A DNA stretch of 8,595 nt from Chloroflexota bacterium (lineage in GTDB: Bacteria > Chloroflexota > Limnocylindria > Limnocylindrales > CSP1-4). Of this stretch, positions 1 to 5,142 are shown piece by piece; position 1 is the stretch's first letter; every line of letters starts with the position of its first letter. The notes beneath the pieces were generated by a model. The model was not told the origin of the DNA and did no database searches. It was given only the letters and a program-made list of their open reading frames with translations. Both the position numbers and the translations under genes were made by a program. The stretch lies in contig VBFZ01000030.1 in NCBI GenBank assembly GCA_005880805.1, positions 1 to 8,595 of the forward strand, read 5' to 3'.

Positions 1-634
1 TGAGCGCGCGGCCACCGGGTGTTACCTCAGGATTACCGAACATCACGCCGATCTTCTCGCGCAGCTGGTTGGTGAAGACGAGGGCCGTGTTCGAGCGGCT
101 CACCGCTCCCGTCAGCTTGCGAAGCGCCTGGCTCATTAACCGTGCCTGGATGCCGACGAACGAGTCGCCCATCTCGCCTTCGATCTCGGCGCGCGGCACG
201 AGCGCGGCCACGGAGTCCACGACGACGCAGTCGACGCCCCCGGAGCGGATCAGTGTCTCGGTGATCTCGAGGGCCTGCTCACCGGTGTCGGGCTGGCTGA
301 CGAGCAGCTCGTCGACGTTGACCCCGCAGGCGCGCGCATAGCCCGGATCGAGCGCGTGCTCGACATCGATGAAGGCGGCAACGCCGCCCTTGCGCTGGGC
401 CTCCGCGATGATGTGCTGGCAGAGCGTCGTCTTGCCCGACGACTCGGGGCCGAAGACCTCCGTGATCCGACCGCGCGGAATGCCGCCGACGCCGAGGGCC
501 AGGTCCAGCGCGATCGAGCCGCGCCCGAACTGCTTCTCGATGGCAAGGATCGCCGCGTCTACCGCACGACCTCGCTCGGCGACGGCCTTCTCGCCGTTGC
601 GCTCGTCCAGGCTCCGCTCGCCGGTGATCGCCAT
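1..634 (-). CDS. recA: RecA recombinase, N-terminal part (cut by window edge), with an internal in-frame gap
   Basis: RecA forms the ATP-dependent filament on single-stranded DNA that drives strand exchange and triggers LexA self-cleavage. The 211 codons present run from ATG at 634 to the window edge without a stop. Visible landmarks: the N-terminal helix motif AIEKQFGRGSI (31-41), Walker A GPESSGKT (62-69), the VEHALDP segment (91-97, with the ATPase glutamate), SQPDTGEQALEI (113-124), the Walker B strand VVVDSVAAL (137-145), loop L1 (about 147-168), TNQLREKIGVMFGNPE (188-203) and the start of loop L2. An AGGAG lies 11 bases before the ATG. It is the last visible gene of the ruvB-tgt series, 48 bp after orf52. 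Odd: GSI (39-41) joins straight to ALDLALG. E. coli RecA has about 19 more residues here (M27 to L45), including the conserved ISTGSLSLD entry to the core. Identification is certain; the state of the gene (functional, mutant or assembly artefact) is open. Confidence 0.96.
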   Translation of the reverse strand, partial: MAITGERSLDERNGEKAVAERGRAVDAAILAIEKQFGRGSIALDLALGVGGIPRGRITEVFGPESSGKTTLCQHIIAEAQRKGGVAAFIDVEHALDPGYARACGVNVDELLVSQPDTGEQALEITETLIRSGGVDCVVVDSVAALVPRAEIEGEMGDSFVGIQARLMSQALRKLTGAVSRSNTALVFTNQLREKIGVMFGNPEVTPGGRAL

Positions 635-682
635 GATCAGATCCGCTCCTCTCGTCCTTCGGCCGACGTGCGAGCCGGGCGC

Positions 683-841
683 TCAGCCTTCCTCGGCGGT
701 CTCCTCGTCCCAGCGAGGCTTGCGCGGCTTCCGGATCACCTCCACGTTCTGTGGCGGCTCCATCAGCGGCTGGAGCTTGGGCTTGCTCGCGTCCTTCGGC
801 TTCTTCTTGGCTTCCCTGTGGGGGCGATCTCGTGAGCCCAT
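683..841 (-). CDS. Small basic hypothetical protein (52 aa)
   Basis: I do not recognise a named family. The 52-residue product starts MGSRDRPHREAKKKPK, has a Lys/Arg/Pro-rich first half, a middle LQPLMEPPQNVEVIRKPRK and an acidic tail ending EETAEEG. No membrane segment, signal peptide or cysteine is present, so it is probably cytosolic and perhaps binds nucleic acid; that is a guess from charge alone. The ATG at 841 is chosen because a perfect GGAGG sits 8 bases upstream. A longer reading from 910 would overlap tgt and lacks this site. It lies 43 bp after tgt and 48 bp before recA on the same strand, so it is probably co-transcribed. My impression is that similar short VEVIRK proteins occur beside recombination genes in related genomes, but I cannot search to confirm it. 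Confidence 0.72.
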   Translation of the reverse strand: MGSRDRPHREAKKKPKDASKPKLQPLMEPPQNVEVIRKPRKPRWDEETAEEG

Positions 842-849
842 CTGGTGCG

Positions 850-854
850 CCTCC
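850..854 (-). promoter_or_regulatory. Strong Shine-Dalgarno site of the 52-aa gene
   Basis: Read on the minus strand, GGAGG is followed by eight bases (cgcaccag) and then ATG at 841. It is the best ribosome-binding site among the minus-strand genes and decides the start of the small gene in favour of 841 over 910. Confidence 0.75.
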
Positions 855-884
855 ACGTAGCGATGAATGGTATGGACCGACGCT

Positions 885-2045
885 TCACACGGACTGCATT
901 GCGCCTTCACCGGGGCTTACCCGACCGGCCCGGGCACGCAGTTCGGGAAGGCTCTCCGAGAGGGAACCGGCCCGCAGCGCTGCGCGGATCCTGGCCATGA
1001 AGTCTAGGGTGAAGGTCAGGTTGTGACAAGTCGCGAGACGGTATGCGAGGAGCTCGCGAGCCCGGAAAAGATGGGCCAGATAGGCCCGTGAAAAGCGCCG
1101 GCAGAGCATGCACGAACAGTCGGCCTGGACGGGCTCGGCATCGTCCAGGAAGCGCGCGTTGCGGAGGTTGAGCCGGCCGCCCGGGACCCACAGGTGGCCG
1201 TTTCGGGCGACGCGCGCCGGCAGTACCGAATCGAAGAGATCGATGCCCCGATGGACGGCCTCGAGCAGGTCGGCCGGCGAGCCCAAGCCCATCAGGTAGC
1301 GCGGCCGCGGGTCGTCTGCGAGCCGCGAGACGGCGATGTCGATGGTGGCCTCGCGCTGCTCCGCGGTTTCGTCGCCGGCCAGCCCGCCGAGGCAAATGCC
1401 GTCGAAGGGCAGGGCCGCGACGAAGGCGGTCGAGGCCGCCCGGAGGTCGGGCTCGAGGCCACCCTGCACGATGCCGAACAGCGCCTGGTCGGTGCGCTGA
1501 TGGGCCGCGAGGGATCGCTCCGCCCAGCGATGCGTGCGCGCCGTCGCGTCCTCGACGATCGCCCGCGGCGACAGCGGGCTGACCGGCTGGTCGAAGGCGA
1601 CCGCCACGTCGGAGCCAAGGGCCTCCTGCACGCTGATCGCGTGCTCCGCGGTGAAGCGCCGGACCGAGCCGTCGAGGTGGCTGCGAAACGTCACGCCGTC
1701 GTCGTCGACGACACGCAGGTCGCCGAGCGAGACGACCTGGAAGCCGCCGGAGTCGGTGAGGATCGGGCGATCCCAGGCCATGAACCGGTGGAGACCACCC
1801 AGGGTGGCGATCCGCTCGTGGCCGGGCCGGAGTGAGAGGTGGTAGGTGTTCGCGAGGATGATCGTGGCGCCCACATCGACGAGGTCGTCGGGGTCGAGAG
1901 CCTTGACTGCCGCGTTCGTTCCGACCGGCATGAACTGCGGCGTTTCGACGTCGCCGTGGGTGAGAGACAGCCGACCGAGACGGCCACGGGTGGAGCCGTC
2001 GGCAGGCGGCGGGACCAGAACGTCGAAACGCGACGGCCCGCTCAC
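885..2045 (-). CDS. tgt: tRNA-guanine transglycosylase (queuosine base exchange)
   Basis: Tgt swaps guanine 34 of GUN-anticodon tRNAs for a 7-deazaguanine base, usually preQ1 in bacteria, in the queuosine pathway. With the GTG start at 2045 the protein has 386 residues, a normal length. Visible: LTDSGGFQVVS with general base D98, FDQP with D152, GIVQGG (191-196), GGLAGDE (220-226), FDSVLPARVARNGHL with nucleophile D272, and the zinc site C310, C312, C315, H341 in the exact CxCx2Cx25H spacing. A TTG at 2066 is also in frame, but the GTG at 2045 overlaps the upstream TGA as GTGA, which suggests translational coupling. Odd: the positions equivalent to Zymomonas Cys158 and Val233 are P154 and G224, a departure from the preQ1-type pocket. 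In many bacteria queA lies between ruvB and tgt; here a DUF2905 gene takes that place. Identification is very secure; the base used is uncertain. Confidence 0.97.
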   Translation of the reverse strand: MSGPSRFDVLVPPPADGSTRGRLGRLSLTHGDVETPQFMPVGTNAAVKALDPDDLVDVGATIILANTYHLSLRPGHERIATLGGLHRFMAWDRPILTDSGGFQVVSLGDLRVVDDDGVTFRSHLDGSVRRFTAEHAISVQEALGSDVAVAFDQPVSPLSPRAIVEDATARTHRWAERSLAAHQRTDQALFGIVQGGLEPDLRAASTAFVAALPFDGICLGGLAGDETAEQREATIDIAVSRLADDPRPRYLMGLGSPADLLEAVHRGIDLFDSVLPARVARNGHLWVPGGRLNLRNARFLDDAEPVQADCSCMLCRRFSRAYLAHLFRARELLAYRLATCHNLTFTLDFMARIRAALRAGSLSESLPELRARAGRVSPGEGAMQSV

Positions 2046-2266
2046 TGCCCGCGCCCGAATACCCAAAGGAGGAGCGAGAGCACGACGCTGACGACGAGCA
2101 TTGTGCCGAGCGGGATGAAGACCGTGACGCCGTCGCGCTGGAATCGGATGTCACCGGGCAGGCGGCCGAGCGGGAGCCCCGTGCCCGTCATCAGCAGGAG
2201 GCCGATACCCGCGAGGACCAGCCCGACGACCAGGAGCGACCGCCCGATCGGGGCGAGATCGTCCAT
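2042..2266 (-). CDS. DUF2905 small membrane protein
   Basis: This 74-residue protein has two predicted membrane helices (about 10-27 and 52-70) joined by a loop carrying LGRLPGDI (33-40), then RFQRDGVTVFIPLG. That pattern, a GRLPGDI-type loop between two hydrophobic segments, is the DUF2905 signature as I know it. The family has no established function and is often found beside ruvB, queA or tgt. The ATG at 2266 shares one base with the ruvB stop (TGATG), and its TGA overlaps the GTG start of tgt by four bases, so it is locked between the two in a coupled operon. Its product should sit in the cytoplasmic membrane. Confidence 0.9.
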   Translation of the reverse strand: MDDLAPIGRSLLVVGLVLAGIGLLLMTGTGLPLGRLPGDIRFQRDGVTVFIPLGTMLVVSVVLSLLLWVFGRGQ

Positions 2267-3426
2267 CAGGCTGGCGACGACTCCTCCGGGTCCGACCCTG
2301 GCTCAAACGGGGGCTCGGGCTCGTCATCGAGCGCCTCCAGCTCGTCATCGAGCCCCTCGGGCTCGCCAAGCTCCCACAGAGCCGCCATCTCCGGCTCGGG
2401 GCGGCGGGCAGGCGGGATCTCGTAGCCGAGCTTCGCGAGGTGCTGGCGCGCCGCCTCGGTCGCAACGCGGCCCGACGGCGTGCGGTCGAGAAAGCCGAGC
2501 CGAAGCAGGAAGGGCTCGTAGACATCCTCGACGGTCTCGACTTCCTCCGAGAGCACCGCAGCAATAGCGGCCACTCCAACGGGACCGGAGGCGAACTTCT
2601 GGATGATTGCTGCCAGGAGCTTCCGGTCCGTGGCGTCGAGGCCTTCGTCGTCGATCTCGAGGGCGCGCATCGCTTGGTGCGCGGTTGCGCGATCGACTGT
2701 GCCATCGCCGTGGACCTGCGCGTAATCGCGGACCCGCTTGAGGAGTCGGTTCACGATCCGCGGCGTCCCCCGTCCGCGCGTCGCGATCGCTGCAGCCGCG
2801 TCCAGCTCGATCGGGACCTCCAGGATTCGGGCAGAGCGCTCGACGATTGCGCGCAGCTCGGCCTCCTCGTAGAAATCGAGGCGGTAGGTCGCCCCGAACC
2901 GGTCACGGAGCGGAGAGCTAATTCTCCCGACGCGGGTCGTGGCACCAACGATCGTGAATGGCTTGAGCGACAGTCGGAGCGACCGCGCCGACGGCCCCTT
3001 GCCGATCATCACGTCGAGTGCGAAGTCCTCCATCGCCGGATAGAGGATCTCCTCGACGGCGCGGTTGAGCCGATGGATCTCGTCGATGAACAGGACGTCG
3101 CGCTCGTCGAGAGCGGTCAGGATCGCCGCGAGGTCGCCTGCCCGCTCGATCGCGGGGCCGCTCGTGTAGCGGATGTTGACGCCCAACTCGCGGGCGATGA
3201 TCGTCGCGAGCGTTGTCTTGCCGAGGCCCGGCGGGCCGTGCAGGAGCACGTGGTCGGCGGCCTCTCCCCTGCCCCGCGCCGCCGTCAGCAGCACCGACAG
3301 GTTGGCCTTGACGTCCCGCTGGCCGATGTATTCCTCGAGGCTGCGCGGGCGAAGCGTGCTCTCGACCAGGAGATCGGACTCGTCGAGCAGCTCCGGCGCA
3401 AGGGTGCGCGACACGTCCTCCGTCAT
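2266..3426 (-). CDS. ruvB: Holliday junction branch-migration ATPase RuvB with an acidic C-terminal tail
   Basis: RuvB is the hexameric AAA+ motor that, with RuvA, pulls DNA through Holliday junctions. The 386-residue reading from ATG 3426 starts MTEDVSRTLAPEL as the family does; an in-frame extension to 3486 would cover the promoter and LexA-like site and is rejected. Visible: SLEEYIGQ (29-36), Walker A GPPGLGKT (64-71), Walker B LFIDEIHRL (112-120), sensor 1 GATTR (161-165), arginine finger R174 in SPLRDRFG, sensor 2 GTPRIVNRLLKR (220-231) and the C-terminal winged helix (about 255-335). The usual protein ends near 335-345. Here about 45 further residues follow, very rich in Glu, Asp and Pro, with a LDDEL/LDDEP repeat. 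There is no Shine-Dalgarno site, and a -10-like hexamer lies 7 bases before the ATG, which fits a leaderless message. The stop overlaps the DUF2905 start by one base. Confidence 0.98.
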   Translation of the reverse strand: MTEDVSRTLAPELLDESDLLVESTLRPRSLEEYIGQRDVKANLSVLLTAARGRGEAADHVLLHGPPGLGKTTLATIIARELGVNIRYTSGPAIERAGDLAAILTALDERDVLFIDEIHRLNRAVEEILYPAMEDFALDVMIGKGPSARSLRLSLKPFTIVGATTRVGRISSPLRDRFGATYRLDFYEEAELRAIVERSARILEVPIELDAAAAIATRGRGTPRIVNRLLKRVRDYAQVHGDGTVDRATAHQAMRALEIDDEGLDATDRKLLAAIIQKFASGPVGVAAIAAVLSEEVETVEDVYEPFLLRLGFLDRTPSGRVATEAARQHLAKLGYEIPPARRPEPEMAALWELGEPEGLDDELEALDDEPEPPFEPGSDPEESSPA

Positions 3427-3433
3427 CGCGGCC

Positions 3434-3461
3434 AGTCTAGCATCGCAGGAGGGATTTGGAA
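3434..3461 (-). promoter_or_regulatory. Predicted leaderless promoter of ruvB
   Basis: On the minus strand a -10-like TAGACT (3439-3434) stands exactly 7 bases before the ruvB ATG, so transcription would begin at or next to the A of the start codon. A weak -35-like TTCCAA (3461-3456) lies 16 bases upstream of it. The absence of any Shine-Dalgarno sequence before ruvB agrees with a leaderless mRNA. The hexamers are only partial matches to consensus, so the call rests on the geometry. Confidence 0.5.
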
Positions 3462-3470
3462 CGGGCGTTC
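3459..3470. promoter_or_regulatory. LexA/SOS-box-like palindrome before ruvB
   Basis: GAACGGGCGTTC is a perfect 12-bp palindrome of the form GAAC-N4-GTTC, the core of the LexA (DinR) box known in Bacillus and actinobacteria. It overlaps the predicted -35 of ruvB by three bases, a position where a repressor would block RNA polymerase. ruvAB are classic SOS genes. I saw no second GAAC-N4-GTTC in the window. The caveat is that it shares half-sites with the nearby palindromes and could be a shortened member of that set. Confidence 0.6.
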
Positions 3471-3505
3471 GGTTAGAAATACGCAAGCCACGAGCCCGCG
3501 GAACC

Positions 3506-3522
3506 TGAACGCTGAGCGTTCA
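3506..3522. repeat. Palindrome copy A, TGAACGC-TGA-GCGTTCA
   Basis: A perfect 17-bp inverted repeat with 7-bp arms and a 3-bp spacer. It is one of four sites of the form GAACGC-N3-GCGTTC within 3506-3675, in the gap between ruvA and ruvB. The size and symmetry resemble operators of TetR-type dimers, but no regulator gene is in the window. It is not a terminator, since no T run follows on either strand. Confidence 0.85.
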
Positions 3523-3568
3523 AAGCCACCGCCCGAGAAGGCTCGCCGGCCCTACGCGCCTCCGTTTC

Positions 3569-3583
3569 GAACGCCGCGCGTTC
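3569..3583. repeat. Palindrome copy B, GAACGC-CGC-GCGTTC
   Basis: A perfect 15-bp inverted repeat with 6-bp arms, centred 62 bp from copy A. It is preceded by GCCTCCGTT (3558-3566), a 9-mer that recurs at 3642-3650 ahead of copy D, so the flank of the palindrome may be partly repeated too. Confidence 0.82.
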
Positions 3584-3609
3584 AGGAATGCCGATTTTCC
3601 GGTCGAATC

Positions 3610-3624
3610 GCACGCCTGGCGTTC
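3610..3624. repeat. Palindrome copy C (imperfect), GCACGC-CTG-GCGTTC
   Basis: The same 6+3+6 layout as copy B with one mismatched base in the left arm (C in place of A). It is centred 41 bp from copy B and 50 bp from copy D. The intact right half-site continues as GCGTTCA, as in copies A, B and D. Confidence 0.65.
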
Positions 3625-3658
3625 AAGTTAGATCGCACAGGGCCTCCGTTGATCCTTT

Positions 3659-3675
3659 TGAACGCCCAGCGTTCA
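3659..3675. repeat. Palindrome copy D, TGAACGC-CCA-GCGTTCA
   Basis: A perfect 17-bp inverted repeat, identical to copy A except for the 3-bp spacer, lying 22 bp beyond the ruvA stop. In the ruvA direction the hairpin would be followed by AAAA, not U residues, so it does not look like a Rho-independent terminator. Confidence 0.85.
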
Positions 3676-3697
3676 GCCATCGGAAGGCCGGCAATGC

Positions 3698-4291
3698 CTA
3701 CTCGCGCAGGAGGGTCCGCAGCGCGGCTTTGACGCGATCCTCGAGGGACGACGAAACGGGCACACCGGCCATCGCCGCGCGGGCCGCAGCGCGTGCCTCG
3801 GCGGTCGAGTAGCCGAGCGCCTGCAGTGCCGCAACGACCTCGGTCTCGCCGCCGGCCGGGCCCTCTCCTGCGGCGGCTGCGGCAGTTCCCGCAGCCGCGA
3901 CCTTCTCGCGGAGCTCGAAGATGACGCGCTCAGCGAGCTTCTTGCCGATGCCAGGGATCGCGACGAGCACCGCCTGGTCGCGCTGCATGATCGCCAGTTG
4001 CAGGTCGGTGACGGGTCGGCTACCGACGATGGCGAGCGCGACCTTGGGCCCGACGCCCGTTACCGTGAGCAGCAGGTTGAAGAAACCGAGCTCCTCGGGG
4101 GACGCGAAGCCGTACAACGCCTGCTGGTCTTCACGAACGAGGTGGTACGTGTGCAGGCGGATCCGCTCGCCGGGTTGGGCCCTTGCAAGGATCGCCGGCG
4201 CGGCGAACACGCGATAGCCGAGGCCACCGACCTCGACGACGAGTGAGTCGGCGCCAACCGCCCCGACGGCGCCCTCCACGGAGGCGATCAC
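3698..4291 (-). CDS. ruvA: Holliday junction-binding protein RuvA
   Basis: RuvA tetramers grip the four-way junction and load RuvB rings. The 197 residues match the usual length (about 190-205). Domain I (1-63) is an OB fold, starting MIASVEGAVGAVG with VEVGGLGYRV (19-28), and it carries LVREDQQALYGF (51-62), whose E54-D55 match the acidic pin of E. coli RuvA. Domain II has the two helix-hairpin-helix motifs TVTGVGPKVAL (76-86) and AIPGIGKKLAERV (111-123). An Ala/Gly-rich linker (about 131-148) leads to domain III (149-197), which contacts RuvB. The start is GTG at 4291, fixed by alignment with MIA(S) family starts; no good Shine-Dalgarno site is seen. That GTG overlaps, as GTGA, the TGA of an open frame running back to the ruvC stop. 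Unlike many genomes, ruvA and ruvB are not abutting: 271 bp separate them. Confidence 0.97.
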   Translation of the reverse strand: MIASVEGAVGAVGADSLVVEVGGLGYRVFAAPAILARAQPGERIRLHTYHLVREDQQALYGFASPEELGFFNLLLTVTGVGPKVALAIVGSRPVTDLQLAIMQRDQAVLVAIPGIGKKLAERVIFELREKVAAAGTAAAAAGEGPAGGETEVVAALQALGYSTAEARAAARAAMAGVPVSSSLEDRVKAALRTLLRE

Positions 4292-4518
4292 CGGTAGTTC
4301 CCGCCGTTTAGCAGTCCCCGTGCTGCGCGATCGGCCATGCGAGCGATTGTGCCGCTCGCGAGCCCCGTTGCGGAGGTCGGATAGCCCTCCACGGCTAACG
4401 GCGACCGCGCCGTACGCCGGACGTAGGCCGAACTCTCGTCCCGTACCACGCCGGTTGCTATCCGAGGGAAATCACGGCGCCAGGGCCGGTCGCGCTGCGT
4501 CCGGAACCACCGCGGTTC
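4292..4518 (-). other. ruvC-ruvA gap: stem-loop-rich, possible structured leader or coupled small ORF
   Basis: No recognised gene lies here. Read on the minus strand, a 9-bp inverted repeat, TCGGATAGC (4465-4457) with GCTATCCGA (4385-4377), encloses two smaller stems: GGACG/CGTCC (4441-4437 with 4423-4419) and ACGGCG-cggt-CGCCGT (4413-4398). A separate hairpin, GCGAGCG with CGCTCGC and a 7-base loop, spans 4339-4359. A GGAACC/GGTTCC hairpin (4503-4519) touches the ruvC stop. Together this could be a folded leader of ruvA. Alternatively, the frame after the ruvC TAG stays open for 76 codons to a TGA (4290-4288) overlapping the ruvA GTG. The longest start-bearing part is GTG 4449, 53 residues, containing VVRDESSAYVRR near its N-terminus. 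It lacks a ribosome-binding site and its third-position GC (about 75% by my count) does not argue for coding. Both readings are tentative. Confidence 0.35.
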
Positions 4519-5142
4519 CTACTTGGCGCGAGCCGATGGCGAGCGAACCGAGGTGGAGCGAGCCGGTGCTTCCCGCCGGAGCGCCTCCCGAACCGCCTTC
4601 TCGTAGCGCGTCTCGCCGCCCTCCAGCGGCGCGACCGCCGCGCGGTCCAACCGGCCCGAGTTCAGCTGCTCGCCGGCCCGTTCCCGGTGGCAGACCCAGA
4701 CGGCCATGGCCAGGGCATCGGCGGCGTCGTCGGGCGTCGGCCGTACCTTCAGGCCAAGGAGCACCTGCAGCATGCGCTGGACCTGCTCCTTGTCGGCCGA
4801 CCCATAACCGGAAATCGCGTTCTTGACCTCGTTCGGGGTTGCCTCCCGGACCGGCACGCCGTGCTGTGCCGCCGCCAGCAGGACTACTCCGCGAGCCTGG
4901 CCCACCGCGAACGCCGTCTGGGCGTTGCGGGAGAAGAAGAGCCGCTCGACGCCGATCAGGGAGGGCGCGTGCAGCTCGATCAGGTCGGTCATCAGGGTGT
5001 GCACCGCGAGCAGCCGCTCCGGCAGCGGCAGGTCGGCGCCAGTGCTCAGGACCCCGTAGTCGACGGCGCGCAGGCCGCCGTTCCGACTGATGACTCCGTA
5101 ACCAAGGGCCGCTGTCCCGGGATCGATCCCGAGAACGATCAC
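4519..5142 (-). CDS. ruvC: Holliday junction resolvase RuvC
   Basis: RuvC is the dimeric, metal-dependent endonuclease that nicks two strands of a Holliday junction symmetrically. The RNase H-like fold is plain: MIVLGIDPGTAALGYGVI (1-18) with D7, SLIGVERLFFSRN (61-73) with E66, NEVKNAISGYGSADKEQVQRML (104-125) and TPDDAADALAMAVWVCH (136-152) with the acidic pair D139/D142. All four carboxylates of the active site are present. The protein has 207 residues against about 160-185 usually; the extra is a C-terminal tail from about 160 rich in Arg, Ala and Glu. The GTG start at 5142 overlaps the yebC stop as GTGA, so translation is probably coupled to yebC. A hairpin follows the stop without a T run. 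Confidence 0.97.
   Translation of the reverse strand: MIVLGIDPGTAALGYGVISRNGGLRAVDYGVLSTGADLPLPERLLAVHTLMTDLIELHAPSLIGVERLFFSRNAQTAFAVGQARGVVLLAAAQHGVPVREATPNEVKNAISGYGSADKEQVQRMLQVLLGLKVRPTPDDAADALAMAVWVCHRERAGEQLNSGRLDRAAVAPLEGGETRYEKAVREALRREAPARSTSVRSPSARAK

Noticed and set aside
907..2154. 415-codon minus-strand frame overlapping tgt in another phase
   Set aside because: Product is Arg/Pro/Gly-rich frame-shifted tgt; tgt itself has every catalytic residue.
3427..3486. Upstream start for ruvB at 3486
   Set aside because: The added residues do not resemble RuvB N-termini and would place the promoter and LexA-like site inside the gene.
3582..3638. 18-residue leader-peptide-like ORF (minus strand) after GGAGG at 3647-3643
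   Set aside because: Spacing to the GTG is only 4 bases, it runs through palindrome copy C and ends within copy B, and no attenuator follows.
2440..3732. 430-codon open frame on the plus strand across ruvB and the ruvA-ruvB gap
   Set aside because: It lies antisense to a certain ruvB, its product is low-complexity and Arg/Asp/Glu-rich, and such shadows are expected at this GC content.
4503..4519. GGAACC-accgc-GGTTCC read as another member of the GAAC-N7-GTTC palindromes or a LexA box
   Set aside because: The inner arm bases differ from GAACGC/GCGTTC and the spacing is wrong for LexA; it may be only a hairpin at the end of ruvC.
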